This document shows, piece by piece, positions 46,615 to 57,338 of a stretch of DNA of 64,000 bases (position 1 is the first letter of the stretch; the number at the start of each line of letters is the position of its first letter). The DNA is taken from assembly GCA_026120035.1 (NCBI GenBank), contig JALRME010000038.1, forward strand, positions 68,907 through 132,906. Direction: 5' to 3'. A program made the translations under genes and the position numbers. A model generated the notes under the pieces. That model was given only the letters and a program-made list of their open reading frames with translations. It did not search any database and was not told the DNA's origin. This stretch comes from Coleophoma eucalyptorum. Its lineage: Eukaryota; Ascomycota; Leotiomycetes; Helotiales; Dermateaceae.

Positions 46615-48373
46615 CTAGTATTCGGCCTCAGCACCCTCATCGCCCTCGAGAGAATCGGTTGCAACCTCCTCGTAATCACGCTCCAATGCTGCAAGATCCT
46701 CACGGGCCTCGGAAAATTCACCTTCCTCCATACCCTCACCAACATACCAGTGCACGAACGCACGCTTGGAGTACATGAGATCGAACTTGTGCGAGAGAGC
46801 GGACCAGGCATCAGCGATGGCAGTGGTGTTGGAAAGCATGCACCTAATATAAAATTAACACGGATTAGACATAGACTGGATGGGGGAACGTACACAGCGC
46901 GGTTGACCTTAGCCAAGTCACCGTTGGGAACCATCTGAGGTGGCTGGTAGCAGATACCAATCTTGAATCCAGTTGGGCACCAGTCAACGAATTGAATGGT
47001 TCGCTTCGTCTTAAGGGTGGCAATGGCGGCGTGAGTGTCCTTGGGAACAACATCACCACGGTACAACAAGCAGGTTGCCATGTACTTTCCGTTACGGGGA
47101 TCACACTTAACCATCTGGTTGTTAGGCTCGAAGCAAGACATCGAGATCTCTTGAACGGAGTTGGCTTCGTGGGATGCCTTGGCAGCGGAAACAACTGGAG
47201 CGTAAGCAACGAGAGGGAAGTGGATACGTGGGTATGGAACCAAGTTGGTTTGGAACTCGTTGAGATCGACGTTGAGGGATCCATCGAAACGAAGGGAAGC
47301 TGTGATAGAGGAAACGACTGGTACTTGATTAGCCAACCCTGTTTCCGAACTCCATTATTAACATACCTTGAGCAATCAAGCGGTTCAAGTTCTCAAAGTT
47401 GGGACGCTCAACACCAAGGTTTCTTCTGCAGATGTCGTAGATAGCCTCGTTATCAACCATGAAAGAGCAGTCGGAGTGTTCAAGGGTGGTGTGGGTAGTA
47501 AGAATGGAGTTGTATGGCTCAACAACAGAGGTAGCGGTCTGAGGAGCTGGGTAAACACAGAACTCCAACTTAACCTTTTTGCCAAAGTCAACGGACAGAC
47601 GCTCCATGAGGAGGGCACCGAATCCAGAACCAGTTCCACCACCGAAGGAGTGGAAAACGAGGAAACCTTGGAGACCGGAGCAGTTGTCGGCCACCTTGCG
47701 AATCTTGTCCAAAACCTGGTCGATCAACTCCTTGCCGACAGTGTAGTGACCACGAGCGTAGTTGTTAGATGCATCCTCCTTTCCAGTGATCATTTGCTCG
47801 GGGTGAAACAGGCTTCGGTAGGTACCGGTTCTGACCTCATCAACGACGTTTGGCTCAAGATCGCAGTAGATAGTTCGGGGAACGTATTTTCCCTGTCCTG
47901 TAGTTGCATTCATCAGTATCATTCTGCGGTTGCAGATACTACCGGAGCTTACCAGTCTCGGAGAAGAAAGTGCTGAATCCCTGATCAGGCTCAGCGGCCT
48001 TGCGCTCCTCGGTCAAGTATCCATCAGGCTGTAATAACATCACGCGTCAGTTTCTATAGCAGTCTTTGCAGAGCCTGCGCATCTGTTATGGCCTGATGCT
48101 TACCTGAATACCGTGCTCCAGGCAGTAGAGCTATAGTGAAAATCCAGAGTTAGTCGAGCTTAATAGGGGCACTATAATGCTTATATAGAAATATTTCTAT
48201 CTCAATGTCGATGCTCACCTCCCAGCAAGAGTTTGCGATCTGGCAACCGGCCTGACCGACTAAAGGACGCAGATGGGTTAGTATCAAGTAAATAACGACG
48301 TTGAGGACGCGATGGGGCGGTGTGAGTCGCGTCGAGCCATATCCTTACCGTTGATACTGATAACTTCTCTCAT
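46615..48373 (-). CDS. tubA: Alpha-tubulin
   Basis: Seven exons: 48349-48373, 48219-48259, 48104-48130, 47953-48028, 47367-47897, 46894-47317, 46615-46843, total 450 residues, the standard length. It pairs with beta-tubulin to build microtubules. The start is [15 protein letters not shown], the alpha-type N-terminus (beta begins MREI-V/L and differs at GQCGNQ). The GTP-binding tubulin signature GGGTGSG is present in exon 5. The acidic C-terminal tail ends EGAEAEY, with a terminal Tyr as in most alpha-tubulins. The 27-nt third exon encodes LYCLEHGIQ only. Intron clustering in the first 60 codons is usual for fungal tubulin genes. The start lies 328 bp from the divergent PGA1 start. Confidence 0.97.
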
Positions 48374-48701
48374 GTTGACGGTTGGTATTTGGAAGGCTTC
48401 TGCTCAGCGTAGATTATGGAGATGGAGCAAGTGATGACTGATACAACACAGCTGGAAGAAGTTTGAAAGAGAGCAGAAGTCGTGAGACTTTGAATTGGTG
48501 GGGGAAGGAAGTCGCAGGGGGTTGCTATGAAAGATTGGACTCTTGTGGGAAACTCGGCTGGCTTCTGCATAAACAAACCAAAAGGGGTCGCGTTGTGCAC
48601 AGTGCGCTAGTCTCGCTTGGGATTAGCATCCCCGCGCAGGAGCTCAAGCTGGCAGCTCTTGATGGAGGGGGCATCTTTCACACTCCATCAAAACGCTCCC
48701 A
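48374..48701. promoter_or_regulatory. Divergent promoter of alpha-tubulin and PGA1-like
   Basis: Only 328 bp separate the two start codons, so the promoters must overlap or abut. Confidence 0.6.
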
Positions 48702-49474
48702 ATGCTCTATTATTTCTGCCTGTTGCTACTGCAGGTCTGGTATGTAGTGGCCAATACCGAGAAGACCATATTCCTTGGTCCCCGCAGCTCGGACATCCCT
48801 AGCCAGCACCCAACCCTAGAAGATTTACAGCTTGAAGCTCTATCACCAAAACATTGGTCTTTACGCACACATTTGAAAGCCGAGTTTCCCAGTTCAGGCT
48901 CCGAGTCTGGACCTGCGTCTTGGCTGCTACTATACGGATTGCAAGAAGGGCAGAGATATGAGGTCAGGGTCTGCTGGGCTGCTACGGTAGGTTGGACCAT
49001 TGCCAGGTACGCGATTATAGCTAAATAGGGCAGCAACCAACCTCGTTTCGACTCGACACCTATGAACTTCAGACAGTTTTCGAAACCCCCAAGCTAATTA
49101 CCTCTCTTGCGAACTATGCGGAGTCCCGTCAGTTGAAAGACGATCCTCTCGAAGCTTTGGAATCTGCCGCAGCCTCAGAGCTCACCGATCCAAAGCCTAA
49201 ATATGCTGGCGTTGATTCCGCCCTTCTTCTGCAGATATTCGCAGCGGCAGATTATTACACGACAAACAAAACACTCATGGATCATGTTCCCCCAGTATAC
49301 GTAGACATCATACTGGACCCTTTCCTCCTTAACGTCTTCCCCCGATCTCTGGTCCTCACTGCGGTGTACCTCGTTACACTTGCCATTGGAGGCTGGTATT
49401 TATCGAAAGCCGTTGCGCGATGGTTCACAGACATGAATAGCGAGAAAGTCACAGACGTTAAAAAGAAAATTTGA
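48702..49474 (+). CDS. PGA1: Pga1-type GPI-mannosyltransferase II cofactor, ER membrane
   Basis: Two exons, 48702-48986 and 49034-49474, give 241 residues. The N-terminus (YYFCLLLLQVWYVVANTEK) is a signal peptide; the mature protein would begin near NTEKTIFLGP. A luminal domain follows with SLRTHLKAEFP, ASWLLLYGLQEGQRYEVRVCWAATQPTSFRLDTY, and one C-terminal membrane helix (VFPRSLVLTAVYLVTLAIGGWYL) with a short charged tail. This layout and the GQRYEVRVCW block are what I recall of the Pga1 family, which works with Gpi18 to add the second mannose to GPI precursors in the ER. The family call is from memory of motifs, so moderate confidence. Confidence 0.65.
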
Positions 49475-49628
49475 ACTGCGCCTGCCGGATATTCCTATTT
49501 CAAAGGTGGGCTCAATTTCAACTAATATCCTCGATATACAAATACAACTGCGGGATATCCATTCATAAAACGGAAATGAAATCCTAGTGACGCCAAACCT
49601 ATACCCATCTTGTAAACATTACTTGCAA

Positions 49629-50965
49629 CTACCACTTCTGTGCTCCTTGCTGTCCGCCGTAGGGATGACTGCTCATTGGCGGTGGTGGTTGATGCTGGCC
49701 TCCATTGCCGTACAAGCCACCAGAGTGCTCAGCATTATGCAAACCTTGGAAGTGCTGGTGTTGGGGCTGTTCAAGGTTGCCTGAATGCTGAGGAGCGCCA
49801 TAGTTTGAAGGAGGAGGGGGGTATTGCTGGTTGGGGGGAGGTGGGTATTGATGCTGAGCAGAACCTGGTTGTTGATGACCAGGTGGCCCATAAGAGTTCT
49901 GATGCTGCATGCCTCCATAAGGAGCCTGCTGATGCTCTTGCCCTTGGCCGTATTGTGGCTGTTGTCCCTGGGGAGGCGCCCCATATGATGGTTGAGAGTA
50001 CGAAGAATGTTGCTGCTGGCCTTGGTGCTGCTGAGGAGCTGGGCTATAAGAAGAAGAAGCTCCGCCTGGTTGGTAAGAGCTTGGAGGAGCTTGTCCCGAG
50101 TAGCCCCCTTGCTGGTTGTTGTTACCCGAAGAGTAACCGTAGTTGTTTCCCTAGCTGTATATTAGCCATGCTTTTAGTACGCACAGAAACAAGACTTACA
50201 CCAGACGACCCATGACTTCCACCAAACATTCCACCTAAACTGCCCATCAAACCGCCGCTCTGGCTTTGGTGGGTTTGCGAACCAGAGTAGTTTGTCTGCT
50301 GCTGCTGCTGATTATTCTGCTTCTTCCCACCTAGTAAGCTTCCCGCAAGAGCGCCCACGATGCCAGCCGCACCACTACTTGAACTGGAGCCACCACTGTG
50401 ATTGTTCGTTTTGCCGCCCAAGAACTGGCTTGCAAGACCCATAACACCACTGCTCTGCCCAGATTGCTTGTTCCCACCCAAAAGCTGATTCATAGCGAAA
50501 GACTGCCAAAAAAAAATCCATCAGCAATTACACGTATCAATACTGAACACGCGGGACACTTACGCCAAGACCTCTATCGCTCTCGCCACTGTATGGTTCA
50601 ATCCTGCCATCTGGATATCGTATACTCTGCGAGCCATCCGCGTTGCTGATCAACGTTCCACCTTCATTCTCTCCTCCCGGCAATCCATGAGGATGATCAA
50701 CACCCTGCGGTGTTGCCTGTGGGGTTGGTCCCGCTGGAGCTGGCTGTGTAGGCGTCTCCCAGGTCGATTCCCCGGTCGCAAGTTGCACGAAGTAGTACTT
50801 CCGGCTCATCCCATCCCATTGTGCGATCCAGCCTTGTGGGACTTGCGGTGGTCCGAATGAAGGGCCCTCTTGGCCGGGACTACAAGTATCGAATACCTCG
50901 TCAGCATTTACCGGAGGTCAGTAAGTAGGTAACATAAGCAAAACTTACGTGGATGGTCCGGTCAT
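49629..50965 (-). CDS. WW-domain protein with Gly/Gln/Pro-rich low-complexity tail
   Basis: Four exons: 50949-50965, 50564-50879, 50200-50502, 49629-50150, total 385 residues. A single WW domain lies near residues 20-50: GWIAQWD...RKYYFVQLATGESTWETPTQ, with the two Trp and the last Pro in place, so it should bind Pro-rich ligands. After it comes a short block (NADGSQSIRYPDGRIEP), then a Gly/Ser-rich segment with repeated LLGGKK/LGG motifs, then a 170-residue tail rich in Gln, Gly, Tyr, Pro and His. The tail has the composition of a prion-like, phase-separating region. The partner is unknown. It converges with PGA1, 154 bp apart. Confidence 0.85.
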
Positions 50966-51619
50966 GCTGTTGTGGGAGGAGCAGACTGCTGATGGAATTA
51001 AATATGTGTGAATTGCTTTCCGCGTCAAGTCTTTGAGATACAAAACACGGGCTCTTTATGTTGCTTATTATTGTCCTGTTGTTGTTTGTTATGAGAGTGA
51101 TGCTCGTCTAAGGAATAATAGATGGCCAACAGCTGGCACAGCCCCGCTTGTACATAGCTCAGGCGTGGCTGAGTGGCTGAGTATACCAAGACAACAGAGT
51201 GCAAAAGAGGCAACCGTTTTCAGAGAAGAGAGTTCTGTTCTTGCGATCATTGACTGCCGGGCCTATTCGAGTGCACTTTACGTCTTCTAGCTCCTAGTGC
51301 TCTGTTCCGTGGTCTTAATGCTGCACTGCTTTGAGGGTTATTCCTGGAGGGGTACGATGGCGTCATGCATACCGAGTAGAGTCCCCGCAATGCCTTAAGC
51401 AGGAGATATATAAGCCAGAGAGAATTTTATTGCCTAATTCCCAAGAAAGACGTCTGAAAGTCCAGCTGCTATACTACAAGAGGAAAGACCTTCCAAAACT
51501 TTTTATTCCGTTCACTTTTCATTTCCACAATCTAAGGTACCGGCTACCTACTTTCCACAGACCTTTATATACTCTTGTTACATATACAAACACACCTCTT
51601 TCTCAATTCTCCAGGCAAG
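50966..51619. promoter_or_regulatory. Divergent promoter of WW-domain gene and omega GST
   Basis: 654 bp between the two start codons. No ORF or element of note. Confidence 0.5.
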
Positions 51620-52485
51620 ATGACACCTTCCCACCCCGATTCCCAACTTTACCCACACGCCACCGGCGCTGCGGCGAAGATGGTGGCCGAGCACTCGAAA
51701 GAAGAAGAACTGAAGCTCTACAGCGGCTGGGTAAGCGCTCTGTTGCACTGCACCGCCATCACCGAAACTCCCGAGCTAACCAGCGTCCAAAGTTCTGCCC
51801 TTTCGTACAACGCGTTCTCCTAGTGCTCCTTGAGAAATCCATTCCCTTCCAATACATCGAGGTAAACCCATACAACAAGCCGCGCTCCTTGTTGGATCTG
51901 AACCCCCGCGGTCTCGTGCCCACATTGGAGTATGCTTCCAAGCCGCTTTACGAGTCCACCGTGATCTGTGAATTCCTGGAAGATGCCTACCCTTCTACCA
52001 AGAAATTGCTCCCAGAGGACCCTTACACCAGGGCCAAATCAAGGATCTGGTCGGATTTTGTGACGAGTAGGATCATTCCTGCTTTTCATCGCTTCCTGCA
52101 GTATCAGTCGTCAAGAGATGGAGAAGAGGGTTTGAAGAAGGTGAGGGAGGAGTTTTTGGGGACGTTGAAGGAATTCGCGGCGGAGATGGATCCGGAGGGT
52201 CCGTTTTTCTTTGGGAAGGATATTGGCATGGTTGATCTTATCCTAGCGCCGTGGGCGGTGCGGTTATGGGTCTTTGACACGTTTAAAGGCGGATTGAAGA
52301 CACCTGCAGAAGAGCAGGTTTGGAAGCGATGGGCGAAATGGCTGGATGCTGTTAGCGAGAGGCCTTCGGTGGTTGAGACCACGAGTGAGAGTGAGCATTA
52401 TTTGCCGATTTACAAGAGATATGCGGACGATACGGCTCAGAGTGAACTTGCAAAGGCGACCAGAACAGGAAGGGGTGTACCATGA
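51620..52485 (+). CDS. Omega-class glutathione S-transferase
   Basis: Two exons, 51620-51730 and 51793-52485, give 267 residues. The intron sits just before the active site: splicing yields YSGW-FCPFVQRV, with the omega-type catalytic Cys39 in C-P-F. Omega GSTs catalyse glutathione-dependent thiol transfer and dehydroascorbate reduction rather than classic conjugation. The N-terminal thioredoxin fold continues with RGLVPTLEY and the conserved E-S-T-V-I-C-E-F-L glutathione-contact segment. The helical C-terminal domain includes MVDLILAPWAVRLW. The 30-residue N-terminal extension has no clear targeting signal. It is convergent with the antiporter gene, 217 bp apart. Confidence 0.93.
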
Positions 52486-52702
52486 TAGTTTTCTTGACAC
52501 CGTTCAATTTATTCTAAATAACTATTGAATCTAAATACATAACGGGTTTATGTACATCTTCCTTCACTCTCGTATCCTACTATGTCTATCTGCAAGACTC
52601 TCATTGCTTCTGAAAATCATACCTCCTTACCACCACTACTTCTCTAGATGTTGAACTCTAGTCACCTTTAAGCTCAGCGGCTGATTGAGCCAACACAGCA
52701 CA

Positions 52703-54495
52703 TTACTCGTCGGGGAATCGAATCGTCCTGTCCACGGGTGGTTGGGGATGTGCAGGCTCAGGAGTTGTCGGCCTGGTAGCAGGAGTAATTGTTCCCCTAT
52801 TAGGATCTCGAATGACCGTGCCGCCAATTTTATAGATAGGACGAGCAGACGTGGAGGTAGATTCAGCAGGAGTTGTTGTCCCCGACGGGCCTCGTCTGCC
52901 TCTGCGCTCACGCAAGACACCAGATGACCCTGCACTCACACGTCCACCGATGTTAAATGCTTGTGGCTCATCGTTACTTGAAGTTGCGAATGCCCGTGAG
53001 AGGGTTCGTGGGAGAAAGAAACCAAACTTGCCAAGTGGGATGCTGAGCCCATGTACAACCTAGATAGTTATGTTAGGCTGAAATATTAAGGATTCTACAA
53101 TCGGACTTACAATACTACATATTGCCAAGAACCAAACAACGACGTGGATCGTCTCCGAGAGTTTCGCAGCATCTTCCCTCACTACACCGTCAACCTTGAT
53201 CGTATCAAGGAATTCCATGCTGATGTAGATATAGAAGACTGCCGATACACCAATTGGGCCGAAGAAACCGACGAAGATAGCTTGGCGTTTCTCCTCAATT
53301 TGGTGGATGAACTTGTGAGAGGCGAATACGATTGGCAAGCGTCTGCAGCCAAGCATTAGTATTGATGCCAAGTCGGGGGTGACTAGTGAATAACCAACCT
53401 GAACAGCAGTATAAGGATACCAAGAGGCACTAGACGGTATATGGGGATAACGGAATTGCTGTTGAAAGCAGCCCACGGTGCAATAGCTCCATACCACATA
53501 AAAATCGACAAGTTGAGAAGCATATCGATAGTAGGCTGAAGGGAGTCATCTAAGGTCTCTAGGCGGAACCAATCATCCCAAGTAAAAGCATTGCCAGCGA
53601 TGAAGCATGCGAGAACATCATCGCTGCCAATCATGCCGCAAGTTCCAACGATGAAGAGGGAAAGTGTGATGGCAAAGACCAAGAAGCTCTCTCGGTCGAC
53701 AAACTTCCTCTCTTCAGCCCAGTGCAGGAGCTCTTTTGCAATCCATCCCACACTCGCTCCATAAACAACACTGAGCAGGATAGTATAACCCCAAGTCTCA
53801 CCAAACCATAGACCCATAGCCGTCCGAGCACCACCTTCTTGACCAGCTCCTCCTTCACCGGTATATTTAATTAGATACAACGCAAAAAACAAGAACGGGT
53901 ATCCAAGACCATCATTAGCACCTGATTCAGCAATGATGATCTTCTGAAGATCTTTAGGTATGTTCTTGTCCGCGAATTTACCTTTGACAATACTGTTCGA
54001 CAAGACGGGATCCGTAGGCGTGACGCAGGCGCCAACAGCCAAGGCATGCAAGAAAGATATGTTCGGGACCAAGCCCCAGACTAACAGGCTGCCAATGAGC
54101 CACATGGCAGTCATGATGGGACCTAGCAGGAGAGCCAAAGACTTCCATTCCTTTTGTAGATACCGGCTGGGCAGTTGAACACCTGCAAGGACCAATTGTA
54201 CGCCGAGAACTAAGCGACTAAAGTACAGGGTGATGGCATCAATATTGGCCTGGGAGCCAGCATAATCTAAGGGCCGTATAAAATCGGCGGCATGAGGAGA
54301 GAAGGTCACTCCGGCAAGTAGAGAGATCACTAGAACGAGATTAGCACGATCACGGGATATGTAAGGAGATAACCCACAGGCTTCAGAGAGGTAAAATTTC
54401 TCTTTAAAAAGATAAGACACGAGCCCAAAGATAGTGATGAATCCTCCAAGCACTGAACAAACAATGTTGAAGTTGGTCACAGCTAGGGTAGGCAT
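52703..54495 (-). CDS. Na+/H+ antiporter (Sod2/Nha1 family, CPA1)
   Basis: Four exons: 54378-54495, 53399-54329, 53111-53342, 52703-53059, total 545 residues. Plasma-membrane antiporters of this family expel Na+ (and K+ in some) in exchange for H+. There are about 12 membrane segments. Transport motifs seen: ACVTPTDPVLSNSIVKG and ESGANDGLGYPFLFF, both with acidic residues needed for ion binding. The start MPTLAVTNFN matches the family start; a longer in-frame start 22 codons upstream is less likely. Intron 54330-54377 is 48 nt, in frame and stop-free, so naive translation adds 16 wrong residues after LSEA. The cytoplasmic tail is short (about 110 residues, Arg/Pro-rich), more like Sod2 than the long-tailed Nha1. 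Confidence 0.92.
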
Positions 54496-55156
54496 CTTTG
54501 CTACTGTGCTACTGTAGACCACGGTCGATCTGGTCAACCGAAAAATATATATGTATATCAAGTAACTCCTGTATCGTCTTCACTGCTGCGTAGTGGCAGG
54601 CGTGGTGAAGCACGTGGGACAGGACTGGAAGGTCCGCGTTGATATAATGTTATTGAATGCTTAGGAGAGTCATTGATGTGATGAGCTGGAACGACCGCCA
54701 CCGCTACTTTGTTTGCTCAAGTTACCGCGTGGTGATACTGTAGCCGTGGGACCGATAATGATGAGCACGTCGTTATGTTTCAGAAGGCGGTACGGAGCAA
54801 TCCTTGCGATTGTGGTTCAGTCTGTCCTTGCTGAGGCGTGATTGCACTGTGTTGTAAGGTCAAAGATTTTCTAGATCGTTATCGGCAGCCGCTTGAAAAC
54901 AAGGTGGGGAGTGCATGACGCGGAAGGCTGGGGAGAGCCTCCTAAATAGCGAGGGCTTGGCAAGCCCATATTCACAGGAAATCATTAAGGGGGGATTCTT
55001 ATTCAAGTCAATGGAACCACAATTTTCTTGTATCATATCACATTATCTTCTTGCGAAGAAAGGGTATCCTTAAGCTACCTTATGGCAAACCAGCCTAGGC
55101 CAACAAGCGCAGATATAACTCGGCCATTTCCAACGTTTCAAGAACAATTAGAAGCT
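54496..55156. promoter_or_regulatory. Antiporter promoter and RNase H1 3' flank
   Basis: 661 bp between two minus-strand genes. Nothing else seen. Confidence 0.5.
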
Positions 55157-56301
55157 TCATCTCATCGTCATTCTAGCACCTCCCACGGCAAGTCTATCGG
55201 CAGCCTCATTGCCTTTATCATTAGAATGTCCCTTAATCCATCGAAACGACGTGGCGACATTCTTGGCCTTTCGCTGTTCGATCAGTTTTCTGATATCGAT
55301 CACGAGGTCCTTATTCAAAACACTCCCACCCGTCGAAGTTTTCCATCCATTCTTCTCCCAACTTGTATACCACAGGGTACAGCAGTTTATAGAGTAATTA
55401 CTGTCCGTAATGATTAGCAATGGGACCTCCTGCCCACAGATCTGCAGTGCTCGGAGCACTGCCGTAAGCTCAGCACGCTGGTTTGTCTGAGGCATTCCCG
55501 CGAGTGGTTCAGACACATTCCTAGACAGTAGATCAGAAAATATGCAGAAGATGCATGATGGTAAGGATGCCACCTACCGTGGATCTTCTTCGCCGAAATA
55601 AACCCCAACACCAGCTTGTGCACCTTTTCTCCCATTACCAAGAGAGCTTCCATCCGTATAGACAACAAGGGTATCACCCTTCATACCCGCATTACTGATT
55701 ACAGGTTGTGAAGGAGCTGTTCTTGCTTTCTTGGTTACCGGCGGTTTCGAGTCAGAACTGTCATCGACGTCGTCTCTGAAGTAAGATGAGGTCTGCGGCT
55801 TAACCTTGATCTTTTTAGGCTCTTTGGGCTTCGAATTCGGTGTAGATTTCGGTGTAGGCGTGAGCTCATCGGCCACTCTATTCCCTCCAGCCCTGACAAA
55901 TTCCTCTGCTTCTTTTCGGGTTGAAAACTTCTTGTATTTCGGGCCCTTGACCCCGACAACTTGTTCTGAAGCCTCATCCCAAGTCTCGTAAACCCCAGGT
56001 ACACGCCCAACGGCCACACCGTAGAACTTATCTCCCGTACTCTGTGCAACCGGTATCGATTCGCCGTTTACGAACATCTCGGCTTCTGTCTTGTCTAGGT
56101 ATGCTTTGACTGTAGACATCCGGTCAGTACAGGGGTTGCGTGTCTAGCTGTGCATAGAATCTGCTTACACTGTGCTCCCCTAAAGCCTGTAATCTGCTCT
56201 TGACAGTCCTCCCAATTTGTATATACTCCAGGTGTATGGCCAGCTCTTACAGCGTAGTACTTAGGGCCGCCATCCCCGAGCTTGCGCTTTTTCGAAACCA
56301 T
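55157..56301 (-). CDS. RNH1: Ribonuclease H1 with two N-terminal hybrid-binding domains
   Basis: Three exons: 56169-56301, 55578-56109, 55157-55520, total 342 residues. RNase H1 cleaves the RNA strand of RNA:DNA hybrids and so removes R-loops. Two caulimovirus-viroplasmin-type hybrid-binding domains stand in tandem: residues about 14-58 (YYAVRAGHTPGVYTNWEDC) and 72-118 (FYGVAVGRVPGVYETWDEA). A basic linker (KKIKVKPQ...TKKARTAP) leads to the catalytic domain, about 185-340. The four carboxylates are visible: D in VVYTDGSS, E in NQRAEL, D in IITDSNY and D in EAADRLA. A stretch starting MVSKKRKLG is basic, so nuclear entry is likely. S. cerevisiae Rnh1 also has two binding domains; animals have one. 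Confidence 0.94.
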
Positions 56302-57338
56302 TGTAGTTCGATACTTCAAAGGCCGAGAGCTGCGGTATCTGCAGAGTGGCGAGGAAGATGTATGTAGGGCCCGGACGACGGTTTCAATCAGCGGGATATG
56401 GGGCTTGTGAAATAGCGAAGAAGCTGTATGGCCTTGTCCGTAGGGCTCTCCGATGCGGCAGAATAGAGATTTACCTTTCAGAAGAAGGGGTGACACGAAT
56501 GTATTTATCTTTGCCAGGATCAGCTCTAGTTAGACTATTGAAGAATGTCTTGAGGATCATGAAAGGAGACAGGGTGTCGCGGGAGTTGGGTAGAAAGAAA
56601 TTATGAATGAGACAAAACAGACGAGGCTGAAGAACAAAACAAAGAGAGATGTTTTGGCGTACCATCTAAAGTGCCGTCGCGTCACAAGGCGCTTTCTCAC
56701 TCACAAAGAATAACGTATTAGAGATCCAAAACATCAAGTAAACGTCCACATCATCATTCCGAATGAGGGATGCTTGGACTGCTACTGTTGCTCTGACGTA
56801 TCTCGAATCTGGATCGGGATATTCTTGCAGGTGAGTTGTTTGGGTCCGCAAGTTCGACCAACCCATGCCAAACTTGGGATGATAGACAGGGTTGTGATCA
56901 AGGCAAAGATTCCAGGCTGGGCCTTCACTTCGAGATAAGACATATGGAGACGGCGAATACAAGTCCGGTTTCACAGCTCACCAAATTATTGAAAGTTCGA
57001 GTTAAAAGAAATCTGCTCTATTGGCTTAGCATCATTAGTTTTCTAGTTAGCCATTTTGAGGTGCTCTGCTGGAGGGCTTCTATCGTGGTATCGTAGCGCT
57101 CTCTATGTCTTTTATGTACGCCTTCGCCATGCCAATCATCACAAGGTGAAGCATCGCCATGCTGCCCCATCTACCTCAAAGCAAACGCAAAAGGCAACGC
57201 ATATCGTCGCTACTCAGATCCATTGTACAACAAAAAATCCCCTCCGCAATGATTCCATTTCGCCAGTCCGCTCAAACGCCATTGCCCGACTCACCCAATA
57301 TATTGTACATTTGTAATAGTAAAGAAAAGTCGTGATAT
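56302..57338. promoter_or_regulatory. RNase H1 promoter and PFKFB 3' flank
   Basis: 1.04 kb between two minus-strand genes; short ORFs only. Confidence 0.5.

Noticed and set aside
46615..48373. Beta-tubulin
   Set aside because: The N-terminus [15 protein letters not shown], the 450-residue length and the tail ending EAEY are alpha-type.
51331..51619. N-terminal extension of the GST frame upstream of 51620
   Set aside because: This frame runs through non-coding leader and the intron; the real start ATG 51620 with an intron at 51731-51792 gives a normal omega GST.
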